Assembly: GCA_009704985.1 (NCBI GenBank)
Contig: WLDE01000011.1
Coordinates: 1-41,390, forward strand
Direction: 5' to 3'
Origin: Actinomycetota bacterium
GTDB lineage: Bacteria; Actinomycetota; Acidimicrobiia; Acidimicrobiales; Ilumatobacteraceae
Length of the DNA stretch: 41,390 nt
The notes under the pieces were generated by a model. It did not search any database, was not told where the DNA came from, and was given only the letters and a program-made list of their open reading frames with translations. Positions 16,862-24,841 of the stretch are shown here, one piece after another. Within the stretch, counting starts at the first letter, position 1, and each line of letters begins with the position of its first letter. The translations under genes and the position numbers were made by a program.

Positions 16862-18739
16862 GTGGAACTCCTCCGGCCACTGACGCTGCGAGGCGCGACC
16901 GCGCCGACGCGCGTGATGTTCGGGCCGATCGTCACCAACCTCGGTGACGACGACCGACGCCTCACCGATCGCCACACCGCGTTCTACGCCCGCCGCGCCG
17001 CCGGCGGCTGCGGGGTGATCGTCACGGAGGGCGCGAGCGTGCACCCGAGCGACTGGCCGTACGAGCGCGCGCCGCTGGCCGAGCGCTGCGCGGACGGATG
17101 GCGGGCGATCGCCGATGCGTGCCATGCCCACGGCGCGCTCGTGATCGCGTCGCTCGACCACGCCGGCGGGCAGGGCTCCAGCGCGTACGGCCAGGCTCCG
17201 CTGTGGGCGCCGTCGCGCGTGCCCGAGGTGAACACGCGCGAGGTGCCGAAGTGGATGGAGGCCCGAGACATCGACGCGGTGGTGGCCGGCTTCGGTGCGG
17301 CAGCCGCCACGGCGGTGCGGGCCGGCTGCGACGGTGTGGAGATCAACGCCGGCCAGCACAGCCTCGTGCGCCAGTTCCTCTCGGGTCTCACCAACCACCG
17401 CGGCGACGAGTACGGCGAGACGCGGCACCTGTTCGCCCGCCGGGTGATCGAGGCCGTGCGCCGCGGGGCCGGCGACGCGATCGTGGGCCTCCGCCTGTCG
17501 TGCGACGAACTCGCGCCGTGGGCGGGCATCACGCCCGACATCGCCGCCGAGCTGGCGCCCGTGCTCGTCGCGAGCGGCGTCGACTACGTGGTGGTGGTGC
17601 GCGGCGCGATCTTCTCCGCCGAGAAGACCCGACCCGACCACCACGAACCGACCGGGTTCAACATCGACCTGTGCCGTCGCATCCGGTCGGCGCTACCCGG
17701 CACCCCGTTGTTCCTGCAGGGCTCGGTGGTCGACCCCGGCCAGGCGGAGTGGGCCCTCGTCGACGGCGTCGCCGACGGGGTGGAGATGACCCGCGCCCAG
17801 CTGGCCGACCCGGATCTCGTCCGCCGCCTCGCCGCCGGCGAACCCGAGCGGATCCGCCCGTGCATCCGCTGCAACCAGACGTGCCAGGTGCGCGACGCCC
17901 GCAACCCGATCCTCACCTGCGTGGTCGAGCCGTCGACCGGACACGAGACCGACGACCCCGACTGGTACGTGCCCACGCGAGCGGCGGCCGACGTCACCGT
18001 GATCGGTGGCGGGGTGGCCGGGCTGGAGGCGGCCCGCGTGTCCGCGCTGCGCGGCCACCGTGTCACGGTCGTCGAGCGCGAGCACCACCTCGGCGGGGTC
18101 GCCGCGATCATCGGGCCGGCCCGACCCTTCGTCGACTGGCTCGTCGCCGAGTGCGACCGGCTCGGCGTGGCCGTACAGCTCGGCACCGACGGCGCCCCGG
18201 CCGCGACCGCGGCACGCAGTGCGCACGTGGTGCAGGCCACCGGCGGGCGTCCCGGCCTGCGCGAGTACGACGTCGACCCCGCCGCCACGTTGGTCGACGT
18301 GCTCGACGTGCGCCGCGGCACCGTCGAGCTGCCCGACGCGGGCACGATCGTGCTGTTCGACCCGATCGGTGGTCCGATCGCGGTGTCGCTCGCGGAGGAG
18401 CTCGGCGAACGAGCCGTGCTCGTCACCCAGGACAACATCGCCGGCAACGAGCTCAGCCGCAGCGGCGACCTCGCCCCGGCCAACGTGCGCCTCGCCCAGC
18501 GCGGCGTCCGGATCGAGAAGCGAACCCTGCTGCGAGCCGTCCGGCCCGGCGCCGTCGAGGTGCAGGACCGCTTCAACGGCGAACGGCGCACGATCGACGC
18601 GGCCGCCGTGGTCGACTGCGGATTCCGGCTGCCGACCGACCCGCTCGACGGTGTCACCGTGCAGGTCGGCGACTGCGTCGCGCCGCGCACCGTCCTCGAG
18701 GCCGTCCTCGAGGCCCGCCGCGCCGCCCGCACGATCTGA
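16862..18739 (+). CDS. Old-yellow-enzyme/FadH-type flavoprotein of the mycofactocin-associated group
   Basis: A 625-residue fusion typical of 2,4-dienoyl-CoA reductase (FadH) relatives. An N-terminal FMN-binding TIM barrel (1-325) is followed by a four-cysteine iron-sulfur motif (Cys334, 337, 341, 353) and a C-terminal FAD/NAD(P) Rossmann domain starting at VTVIGGGVAGLEAAR near 379. Mycofactocin-linked OYE families with this architecture are known, and the position 1.2 kb after mftC fits. It starts at GTG 16862, 9 nt after the nitroreductase stop. Substrate is unknown; trimethylamine dehydrogenase-like or NADH:flavin oxidoreductase roles are alternatives. Confidence 0.85.
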   Translation: MELLRPLTLRGATAPTRVMFGPIVTNLGDDDRRLTDRHTAFYARRAAGGCGVIVTEGASVHPSDWPYERAPLAERCADGWRAIADACHAHGALVIASLDHAGGQGSSAYGQAPLWAPSRVPEVNTREVPKWMEARDIDAVVAGFGAAAATAVRAGCDGVEINAGQHSLVRQFLSGLTNHRGDEYGETRHLFARRVIEAVRRGAGDAIVGLRLSCDELAPWAGITPDIAAELAPVLVASGVDYVVVVRGAIFSAEKTRPDHHEPTGFNIDLCRRIRSALPGTPLFLQGSVVDPGQAEWALVDGVADGVEMTRAQLADPDLVRRLAAGEPERIRPCIRCNQTCQVRDARNPILTCVVEPSTGHETDDPDWYVPTRAAADVTVIGGGVAGLEAARVSALRGHRVTVVEREHHLGGVAAIIGPARPFVDWLVAECDRLGVAVQLGTDGAPAATAARSAHVVQATGGRPGLREYDVDPAATLVDVLDVRRGTVELPDAGTIVLFDPIGGPIAVSLAEELGERAVLVTQDNIAGNELSRSGDLAPANVRLAQRGVRIEKRTLLRAVRPGAVEVQDRFNGERRTIDAAAVVDCGFRLPTDPLDGVTVQVGDCVAPRTVLEAVLEARRAARTI

Positions 18740-18787
18740 GCCGCCCCGGGCCCACGTCGGGCGCCGGATCGACCGTCTTGTACGGCG

Positions 18788-18793
18788 TACAGT
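18788..18793 (+). promoter_or_regulatory. -10 hexamer and inverted repeat, leaderless promoter of the aminotransferase
   Basis: TACAGT ends 6 nt before the ATG at 18800. It overlaps the inverted repeat TGTACGGCGTACA (18779-18791) and shares GCGTACAGT with the plsY promoter. Confidence 0.6.
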
Positions 18794-18799
18794 CGGCAC

Positions 18800-20089
18800 A
18801 TGGACGTCGCACTCCTCGACCGGGCCCGCCAGCAGTTCGCCGACCGCAACCCCGGCAGTCGCCGCTACTTCGAGGAGGCCTCGAAGGTGCTGCCCGGTGG
18901 CCACACCCGCACGGTGCTGAACCACCCGCCGTTCCCCGTCACCTTCGTCTCCGGTGAGGGCGCCACGCTCACCGACGTCGACGGTCGCACGTACATCGAC
19001 CTGCTCGGCGACTACACCGCCGGGCTCCTCGGCCACAGCGAGCACCGGGTGATCGACGCCGTCACGGCAGCGCTGCGCACCAACGTCAGCGTCGGTGGCG
19101 TGCACCCGACGGAGGCCGAGCTCGCCCGACTGATGTGCGACCGCTTCGGCCTCGACCGCGTGCGATTCACCAACTCGGGCACCGAGGCCAACCTGATGGC
19201 GATCACCACCGCCACCCAGTTCACCGGGCGTTCGAAGCTGCTCGTGATGCTCGGCGGCTACCACGGCGGCGTCCTCTACTTCGCGAGCGGCCCGGCGCCG
19301 TGGAACGCGCCCTACGACGTGGTGCTCGCCCCGTTCAACGACCTCGACCGCACCCTCGCGCTGATCGAGCAGCACGGCAGCGAGCTCGCCGCGGTCGTGA
19401 TGGAGCCGATGCTCGGCTCGGGCGGATGCGTGCCCGCTCGGCCCGACTACGTGCAGGGCGTGTTCGCCGCAGCCCGCGCAGCCGGCGCCGTGTGCGTCGC
19501 CGACGAGGTGATGACCTCGCGCCACGGACGCCAGGGCATGCTCCACCTGCTGGGGGCCGAGGCCGACATCACCACGTACGGCAAGTACATCGGCGGCGGG
19601 TTCTCCTTCGGCGCCTTCGGTGGCCGCGCCGAGCTGCTCGACCAGTACGACACCACACCCGGCGCGCGCACCTCGGTCATCAGCCACGCCGGCACGTTCA
19701 ACAACAACATCGCCACGATGACCGCAGGCGTGGCCGTGCTGCGCGACGTGTACACCGCCGACGTCGCCGAGGCACACCTGGCCCGGGGCGAGGAGTTCCG
19801 CGGCCAGCTCGCCGCGGTGTGCGCACGTCACGAACTACCGATGAGCGTGAGCGGCTTCGGGTCGATGATGTCGCTCCACGCCACCGCGACGGTGCCCACC
19901 AACGTCCGCGAGGCCTTCGACCGCGACCACGTGCTGCAGGAGCTCGTGTACCTCGGCCTGCTCGAACGCGGCGTCTACACGGCCTTCCGGGGGATGGTGA
20001 ACGTCGGCCTCGCGCACACCGACGACCAGCTCGCCACCGCCCTCGACGCGCTCGACGACACCCTCACCGAGCTCGCCCGGCTGGCCTGA
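18800..20089 (+). CDS. Class III PLP aminotransferase (glutamate-1-semialdehyde aminomutase-like)
   Basis: Fold-type I PLP enzyme of 429 residues. The Schiff-base lysine is Lys262 in TTYGKYIGGG, and the PLP-nitrogen aspartate is Asp235 in VADEVM. The NSGTEANLMAI stretch binds the phosphate group. The KVLPGGHTRTV opening and GTFNNNIATMTAG resemble glutamate-1-semialdehyde 2,1-aminomutase, but no haem genes are nearby, so a role in amino-acid or amine metabolism is more likely. It has its own leaderless promoter. Whether it belongs with the mycofactocin-linked genes before it is open. Confidence 0.85.
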   Translation: MDVALLDRARQQFADRNPGSRRYFEEASKVLPGGHTRTVLNHPPFPVTFVSGEGATLTDVDGRTYIDLLGDYTAGLLGHSEHRVIDAVTAALRTNVSVGGVHPTEAELARLMCDRFGLDRVRFTNSGTEANLMAITTATQFTGRSKLLVMLGGYHGGVLYFASGPAPWNAPYDVVLAPFNDLDRTLALIEQHGSELAAVVMEPMLGSGGCVPARPDYVQGVFAAARAAGAVCVADEVMTSRHGRQGMLHLLGAEADITTYGKYIGGGFSFGAFGGRAELLDQYDTTPGARTSVISHAGTFNNNIATMTAGVAVLRDVYTADVAEAHLARGEEFRGQLAAVCARHELPMSVSGFGSMMSLHATATVPTNVREAFDRDHVLQELVYLGLLERGVYTAFRGMVNVGLAHTDDQLATALDALDDTLTELARLA

Positions 20090-20131
20090 GCCACGGGGTC
20101 GACCGGCGCGGCACCGTTCGCGCCGGAGCGG

Positions 20132-20137
20132 TAGCGT
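20132..20137 (+). promoter_or_regulatory. -10 hexamer, leaderless promoter of khtT-khtU
   Basis: TAGCGT ends 7 nt before the GTG at 20145. Confidence 0.6.
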
Positions 20138-20144
20138 CGGCGCG

Positions 20145-20624
20145 GTGGAGCTCTTCGAGACCCCCCTCCCCGGTGTGGGTGTGCGGTACGAGTTCACCAG
20201 CGCCGCGGGCGACCGCGTCGGGGTGATCGTCCGTCGTGACGCCCGACGCGAGTTGTTGCTGTACGACGAGGAGGATCCCGACGCCTGTCGCGACTCCGTC
20301 TCGCTCACCGGCGAGGAGGCAGCCACCCTGGTCGAGCTGCTCGGCGGTACCAAGGTCACCGAGCGCGTCGCCGACCTCCGCCACGAGGTGGAGGGCCTGT
20401 CGATCGAGTGGGTCACGCTCGAGGCGGGCCGTGGGTTGTCGGGCCGCAGCATCGGCGACGGACGGATCCGCACCCAGACCGGCGCCTCGGTGGTCGCCGT
20501 CATCCGGGGCGAACGGTCGATCCCCGGTCCGGGTCCGGAGTTCGTGCTCGAACCCGGTGACGTCGCGCTCGTCGTCGGCTCGATCGAGGGCGTCTCCGCC
20601 GCGCAGCGACTCCTCACCGGCTGA
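20145..20624 (+). CDS. khtT: KhtT-type regulatory subunit of a K+/H+ antiporter
   Basis: A 159-residue cytoplasmic protein. The C-terminal half (about 76-158) is an RCK_C/TrkA-C ligand-binding domain, with LSGRSIGDGRIRTQTGASVVAVIRG and the closing LEPGDVALVVGS characteristic. The N-terminal half matches KhtT-like proteins, which gate an antiporter in response to cyclic di-AMP or pH. The antiporter gene starts 2 nt after its stop, so the two are coupled. GTG start set by the promoter spacing. Confidence 0.85.
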   Translation: MELFETPLPGVGVRYEFTSAAGDRVGVIVRRDARRELLLYDEEDPDACRDSVSLTGEEAATLVELLGGTKVTERVADLRHEVEGLSIEWVTLEAGRGLSGRSIGDGRIRTQTGASVVAVIRGERSIPGPGPEFVLEPGDVALVVGSIEGVSAAQRLLTG

Positions 20625-20626
20625 AC

Positions 20627-21766
20627 GTGCTCGCCGCGTCCACCGTCAGCACGATCCTGATCGAGCTCGGCGCGGTCCTGCTCGTGCTCGCCGTGTGCGG
20701 GCGGCTCGCCGCCCGCATCGGCTTGCCGTCGATCCCGCTCTACCTGCTCGCCGGCCTGCTGCTCGGCGAGGGCAGCCCGATCGCGCTGCAGGCGAGCTCG
20801 GAGTTCATCCGCATCGGCGCCGACCTCGGGGTGGTGCTCCTCCTGCTGCTGCTCGGCCTCGAGTACACGCCGGAGGAGCTCGCGCACGGCATGCGCACCA
20901 ACTGGCTGGCCGGCATCGTCGACCTCGTCGCGAGCTTCACCCCCGGCCTCCTCGCCGGGCTGCTGCTCGGCTGGGACCCGGTGGCGTGCGTGCTGCTCGG
21001 CGGCATCACCTACATCACGTCCTCCGGCATCGTCGCGAAGCTGCTGAGCGACCTCAACCGCCTCGGCAACCGCGAGACGTCGACGGTGCTGTCGATGCTG
21101 GTGATGGAGGACATCGTGATGGCGGTGTTCCTGCCGATCGCCGCCGTGCTGATCGTCGGTGCCACGGTGGCCGAGGCGAGCCTGTCGGTGCTGCTCGCCC
21201 TCGCCGTCGTGGCCGCGGCGCTGTTCGTGTCGCTGCGCCTCGGTGCGCGGGTGAGCCGTCTCCTCGACTCCACCTCACCCGAACTGCTGCTGCTCACCGT
21301 GCTCGGCACCACGTTCCTCGCGGCGGGCCTGGCCGACAAGGCGAAGGTGTCCGCCGCCGTCGGGGCGTTCCTCATCGGCGTGATGCTCTCCGGCCAGATC
21401 GCCGAGCGTGGCCGCGAGCTGCTGTCCCCGATCCGAGACGTGTTCGGCGGGCTGTTCTTCATCTTCTTCGGCGTGCAGATCGATCCCGCCTCCCTGCCGC
21501 CGGTGCTGCTGCCCGCGATCGCGATCGCGATCGTCACGTCGGCGAGCAAGGTCGGCACCGGCTGGTGGGCCGCGCGCCGGGCGGGGGTCGCCGCGCGTGG
21601 TCGCCGGCGCGCCGCCGCGGCGATGATCCCCCGCGGCGAGTTCTCGATCGTCATCGCCGGCATCGGCACCGCCGCCGGCATCGAAGCCGACCTCGGCCCC
21701 CTCGCGGCCTGCTACGTGCTGCTGCTCGCGGTCGGCGGATCGCTCGCCGTCCGCTTCGTGCAGTGA
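20627..21766 (+). CDS. khtU: CPA2-family cation:proton antiporter (KhtU-like)
   Basis: Integral membrane protein of 379 residues with about 11-12 hydrophobic helices, of the KefB/KhtU group that exchanges K+ (or Na+) for protons. Landmarks are the GLPSIPLYLLAGLLLG helix, the LLLLGLEYTPEEL loop, the discontinuous-helix region GGITYITSSGIVAKLL, and SAAVGAFLIGVMLSGQ in the second repeat. It lacks a C-terminal TrkA-N domain, consistent with regulation by the separate subunit encoded 2 nt upstream. GTG start. Its likely job is K+ or pH homeostasis. Confidence 0.88.
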   Translation: MLAASTVSTILIELGAVLLVLAVCGRLAARIGLPSIPLYLLAGLLLGEGSPIALQASSEFIRIGADLGVVLLLLLLGLEYTPEELAHGMRTNWLAGIVDLVASFTPGLLAGLLLGWDPVACVLLGGITYITSSGIVAKLLSDLNRLGNRETSTVLSMLVMEDIVMAVFLPIAAVLIVGATVAEASLSVLLALAVVAAALFVSLRLGARVSRLLDSTSPELLLLTVLGTTFLAAGLADKAKVSAAVGAFLIGVMLSGQIAERGRELLSPIRDVFGGLFFIFFGVQIDPASLPPVLLPAIAIAIVTSASKVGTGWWAARRAGVAARGRRRAAAAMIPRGEFSIVIAGIGTAAGIEADLGPLAACYVLLLAVGGSLAVRFVQ

Positions 21767-21811
21767 CGCGGGGTGGGACCACGGGCCGCCGCGGCTGGTA
21801 AGAACGGCGCC

Positions 21812-22564
21812 ATGACCGACCTGTTCGACATGACCGGCAAGGTGGCGGTGGTGACCGGCGGCAGCCGTGGCCTCGGGCGCGAGATGGTGCTCGCGTTCGC
21901 CGAGCGCGGCGCCGACGTGGTGATCGCGAGCCGCAAGCTCGACAACTGCGAGGCCGTCGCCGAGGAGGTGCGGGCGATGGGCCGGCGTGCCCTCGCCGTC
22001 GCCTACCACGCCGCCTCGTGGGACGGCGCCGCGGAGCTCGCCGAGGCGGTGTATCGCACGTTCGGCACCGTCGACGTGCTCGTCAACAACGCCGGCATGT
22101 CGCCGCTGTACCCGTCGGTCGACGCGATCACGGAGGACCTCTACGACAAGGTGATGGGCGTCAACCTGAAGGGGCCGTTCCGGCTGTCGGCGATCGTCGG
22201 CACGCGCATGGCCGCCGGTGACGGTGGGTCGATCGTCTTCGTGTCGTCGATCGCGTCGCAGCGCACCAGCCCGAGCGAGCTCGTCTACGGCGCCGCGAAG
22301 GCCGGCGTCAACGCGCTCACCTACGGCCTGGCCCGCACCCTCGGACCCAAGGTGCGCGTGAACTGCATCGTGCCCGGACCGTTCCTCACCGACATCTCGA
22401 AGGCGTGGGACATGGCGTCGTTCGAGAAGTCGGCCAAGGCCGGCTTCGCCCTGCAGCGCGGTGGTGAGCCGCACGAGATCGTCGGCGCAGCGCTGTACTT
22501 CGCCACCGCCGCGAGCAGCTACACCACCGGCACCACGCTCAACGTCGACGGCGGACCGCGTTGA
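21812..22564 (+). CDS. Short-chain dehydrogenase/reductase
   Basis: Classical SDR of 250 residues, NAD(P)-dependent. The cofactor motif TGGSRGLG is at 15-22, NNAG at 92-95, and the catalytic Ser146, Tyr159 and Lys163 are present. The C-terminal GTTLNVDGGPR is typical of the FabG-like group. The ATG at 21812 is preferred over an upstream in-frame codon because it gives a normal SDR start and has a TAAGAA box 7 nt upstream. Its stop overlaps the HAD gene start. Substrate unknown. Confidence 0.9.
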   Translation: MTDLFDMTGKVAVVTGGSRGLGREMVLAFAERGADVVIASRKLDNCEAVAEEVRAMGRRALAVAYHAASWDGAAELAEAVYRTFGTVDVLVNNAGMSPLYPSVDAITEDLYDKVMGVNLKGPFRLSAIVGTRMAAGDGGSIVFVSSIASQRTSPSELVYGAAKAGVNALTYGLARTLGPKVRVNCIVPGPFLTDISKAWDMASFEKSAKAGFALQRGGEPHEIVGAALYFATAASSYTTGTTLNVDGGPR

Positions 22565-23262
22565 GCAGCGGCAGCGGTGCCACCGGCACGCTGCGCGCCG
22601 TCCTCTGGGACATGGACGGCACGCTCGTCGATACCGAGCCCTACTGGATCGAGCGCGAGCACGAGATCGTCGCCGAGCACGGCAACGGCGGCTGGACCCA
22701 TGAGCACGGCCTCGCGCTCGTGGGGCGCGACCTGCGCGACTCGGCCGCCTACCTGCGCGAGCACGGCGAGCTCGACCTCGGCATCGACGAGATCGTGCAC
22801 CTGCTGCTCGACGGCGTGATCGACCGGGTACGACAGCGCGTGCCGTGGCGACCGGGCGCGCGCGAGCTGCTCGCCGACGTCGTCGCGGCGGGCATCCCGT
22901 GCGCACTGGTGACGATGAGCTGGACGCGTTTCACCGACGCGATCGTGCCCCTGCTGCCCGACGGATCGTTCACGGTGGTGGTGGCCGGCGACGACGTCAC
23001 GAACGGCAAGCCGCACCCCGAGCCGTACCTCACCGCAGCCGAGCGTCTCGGCGTCGACCCGACGGACTGCGTGGCGATCGAGGACTCGTTCACCGGTGTG
23101 CGCTCGGCCGACGCAGCCGGGTGCTGCACCCTCGCGGTGCCGCACGTGGTGCCGATCCCCGACGGTCACGGCCACCATCGGCTCCACTCCCTCGAGGGGG
23201 TGACGGCGGCTCAGCTGTCGGGACTTCTGTCCTCTTGTCGCCGGACACGGTCGGGTGCATGA
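22561..23262 (+). CDS. HAD-superfamily phosphatase/phosphoglucomutase-like hydrolase
   Basis: A 233-residue haloacid dehalogenase-type protein with a helical cap domain. Motif I is DMDGTLVDTEP (Asp17 nucleophile, Asp19 acid), motif II is the TMS region, motif III the Lys in NGKPHPEPY, and motif IV the IEDSFTG acidic pair. This pattern is that of beta-phosphoglucomutase and sugar-phosphate phosphatases. The best start is TTG at 22561, overlapping the SDR stop by 4 nt (TTGA), so the pair is translationally coupled. A strong terminator begins 62 nt after its stop. Confidence 0.87.
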   Translation: MSSGSGATGTLRAVLWDMDGTLVDTEPYWIEREHEIVAEHGNGGWTHEHGLALVGRDLRDSAAYLREHGELDLGIDEIVHLLLDGVIDRVRQRVPWRPGARELLADVVAAGIPCALVTMSWTRFTDAIVPLLPDGSFTVVVAGDDVTNGKPHPEPYLTAAERLGVDPTDCVAIEDSFTGVRSADAAGCCTLAVPHVVPIPDGHGHHRLHSLEGVTAAQLSGLLSSCRRTRSGA

Positions 23263-23263
23263 T
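23258..23263 (+). promoter_or_regulatory. Possible sigma70-like promoter of a structured RNA or leader
   Basis: CATGAT, 17 bp downstream of TTGTCG (23235-23240), overlaps the 3' end of the HAD gene. Each box matches 4 of 6 consensus bases. It would start a transcript near 23270 that enters the structured region before the pirin gene. Confidence 0.25.
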
Positions 23264-23267
23264 GCTC

Positions 23268-23457
23268 TCAGAGATCCCACTCGTGTGGGACCGGGCAGGC
23301 CTCTGGCGCTGACCCAACGGGTGCGAGATCCCGGGTTCGCCCGGGATCTCCCCATTTTTCCGGCCGGCTCCGCGCCGCCGGCCGGCGGAGGTGTCCGCCA
23401 CGGACCACGCGCCCGACTCGACGGAAGAGTTGCGGTCGCAACTGTGTTGGAGGGTGC
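23268..23457 (+). ncRNA. Candidate structured RNA or attenuator leader upstream of pirin
   Basis: Several stems follow one another. CAGAG...CTCTG encloses TCCCAC-TCGT-GTGGGA; ACCC-AAC-GGGT comes next; then the intrinsic terminator at 23325-23359. After it come CCGGCCGGC/GCCGGCCGG (23360-23385), GGCGGA-GGTG-TCCGCC (23384-23399), GTCCG-CCA-CGGAC (23393-23405, exclusive with the previous stem) and AGTTGC-GGTC-GCAACT (23428-23443). A GGAGGG ribosome-binding site closes the region. No known riboswitch family was recognised. It may be a small RNA of about 90 nt, a leader with attenuation, or just a terminator plus GC-rich spacer. Confidence 0.35.
23325..23359 (+). terminator. Canonical intrinsic terminator with T tail
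   Basis: GAGATCCCGGG (23325-23335) pairs perfectly with CCCGGGATCTC (23340-23350) around a TTCG loop, followed by CCCATTTTT. It is the clearest classical Rho-independent terminator in the window and would end the SDR-HAD transcript or a short RNA. Confidence 0.9.
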
Positions 23458-24198
23458 ATGACCACGCACGAGACCCCCACGTCGCCGACCCCGCCCGACG
23501 TGAGTGTGCAGCGAGCGAACCGGCGCTTCGTCACCGACCTCGGCTGGCTCGACTCCAAGCACAGCTTCAACTTCGGCCCGCACTGGTCCCCCGAGCACCA
23601 GGGGCACGGACTCCTGCTCGTCAACAACGACGACGTCGTCGCCCCCGGCCAGGGGTTCGGCACCCACGGCCACCGTGACATGGAGATCGTCACCTGGGTG
23701 CTGAGCGGACGGCTCGAGCACCGCGACTCCACCGGCACCCACGACGTGATCTACCCGGGCCTCGCCCAGCGCATGTCGGCCGGCCGCGGCATCCGCCACA
23801 GCGAGATGAACGCGAGCCCCGACGAACCGGTGCACTTCGTGCAGATGTGGGTGCTGCCCGACACGGCCGGCGTCGAACCCGGCTACGAGCAGCGCGACCT
23901 GAACGACGACCTCGCCCGCGGTGGCCTCGTGGCCGTCGCGTCGGGCGCCGGGCATCCCGGCGCGATCCGCATCCACCAGCGCGACGCCGTGCTGTTCGCG
24001 GCACGCCTGTCGTCGGGCGAGTCGGTCGAGGTGCCCGGCGGCGGCCACGTCCACCTGTTCGTCGCCCTCGGCGCCGGCGCGCTGGACGTCGCCGGTGATC
24101 TCGGGCAGGGTGATGCCGTGCGCCTCACCGACACCGGCCCCTCCAGGTTCACCGCATCGAACGACGGCACCGAGGTGCTCGTCTGGGTGACGGCGTGA
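23458..24198 (+). CDS. Pirin family protein
   Basis: A bicupin of 246 residues. The four metal ligands of pirins are present at His70, His72, His114 and Glu116 (GTHGHRDMEIVTWVLSG and GIRHSEMN). Bacterial pirins bind iron and some show quercetinase-like dioxygenase activity or regulate metabolism by protein contact. The ATG is preceded by GGAGGG at 4 nt, one of the few clear ribosome-binding sites in the window, which fits a transcript with a long structured leader. Its stop overlaps the VOC gene by 4 nt. Confidence 0.9.
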   Translation: MTTHETPTSPTPPDVSVQRANRRFVTDLGWLDSKHSFNFGPHWSPEHQGHGLLLVNNDDVVAPGQGFGTHGHRDMEIVTWVLSGRLEHRDSTGTHDVIYPGLAQRMSAGRGIRHSEMNASPDEPVHFVQMWVLPDTAGVEPGYEQRDLNDDLARGGLVAVASGAGHPGAIRIHQRDAVLFAARLSSGESVEVPGGGHVHLFVALGAGALDVAGDLGQGDAVRLTDTGPSRFTASNDGTEVLVWVTA

Positions 24199-24710
24199 GC
24201 GAGCCCCACGGCGTCGACGCCACCACCCGGGCGGCGCTCGACGCCCGGCGCGACGAGATCGCGGCACAGTACCTGCGGCCACGCGAGGTGCGACCGGCGA
24301 GCACCGCTCGCGGGGTGCACCACGTGGCGCTCATCTGCAGCGACGTCGAGCGCACCGTGCAGTTCTACGACGGTGTGCTCGGCTTCCCGCTGATCGAGAT
24401 GTTCGAGAACCGCGACTACGCCGGTTCGACGCACTTCTTCTTCGACATCGGCCACGGCAACACGCTCGCCTACTTCGACCTGCCGGGCCTCGACCTCGGC
24501 CCGTACGCCGAGGTGCTCGGCGGCCACCACCACCTCGCGGTCTCGATCGAGCGCGACCAGTGGCAACGGATCAAGGACCGCTTCGACGCCGACGGCATCG
24601 AGTACGCCCATGTGGACGGCTCGTCGCTGTACTTCCGCGGCCCCGACGGCGAGCGTCTGGAGCTGATCAGCGATCCGCTGTTGGAGATGTACGGGAAACC
24701 GGTCGGCTGA
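24195..24710 (+). CDS. VOC-superfamily (glyoxalase/dioxygenase-like) protein
   Basis: A 171-residue protein with one vicinal-oxygen-chelate domain. The first beta-alpha-beta unit GVHHVALICSDVERTVQFYDGVLGF contains the metal-ligand-like His, and the last strand FRGPDGERLELIS contains the usual Glu. Glyoxalases, dioxygenases and resistance proteins share this fold, so the substrate is open. The GTG start overlaps the pirin stop (GTGA), so the two are translationally coupled and may act on related compounds. The first 38 residues are an extra helical segment. Confidence 0.82.
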   Translation: MSEPHGVDATTRAALDARRDEIAAQYLRPREVRPASTARGVHHVALICSDVERTVQFYDGVLGFPLIEMFENRDYAGSTHFFFDIGHGNTLAYFDLPGLDLGPYAEVLGGHHHLAVSIERDQWQRIKDRFDADGIEYAHVDGSSLYFRGPDGERLELISDPLLEMYGKPVG

Positions 24711-24829
24711 GCGAGCGCAGCGAGCGAGGCCCACCTCGACCGGGTACCTCCCCCATCCCACCTCACCGGGAATTGGTTTCCGGTAAAGCGGAACGAGCTT
24801 CGACCCGACACACCTGTGACGGCCGACAC

Positions 24830-24835
24830 TACGCT
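24830..24835 (+). promoter_or_regulatory. -10 hexamer, leaderless promoter of the acyl-CoA synthetase
   Basis: TACGCT ends 6 nt before the ATG at 24842. It rules out the longer in-frame starts upstream that would overlap the VOC gene. Confidence 0.6.
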
Positions 24836-24841
24836 CGCCGC

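Noticed and set aside
23268..23360. 4.5S/SRP or 6S RNA
   Set aside because: No GGAAGCAGC-type SRP loop motif and no long 6S-like bubble is present.
23380..23420. T-box or other known riboswitch before pirin
   Set aside because: The sequence GAGGTGTCCGCCACGG faintly recalls a T-box antiterminator, but the conserved 14-nt T-box sequence is absent and the downstream gene is not amino-acid related.
24711..24740. GAGCGAGCGCAGCGAGCG motif after the VOC gene as a recombination site
   Set aside because: This short palindromic motif is common in GC-rich genomes and has no partner copy or integrase here.
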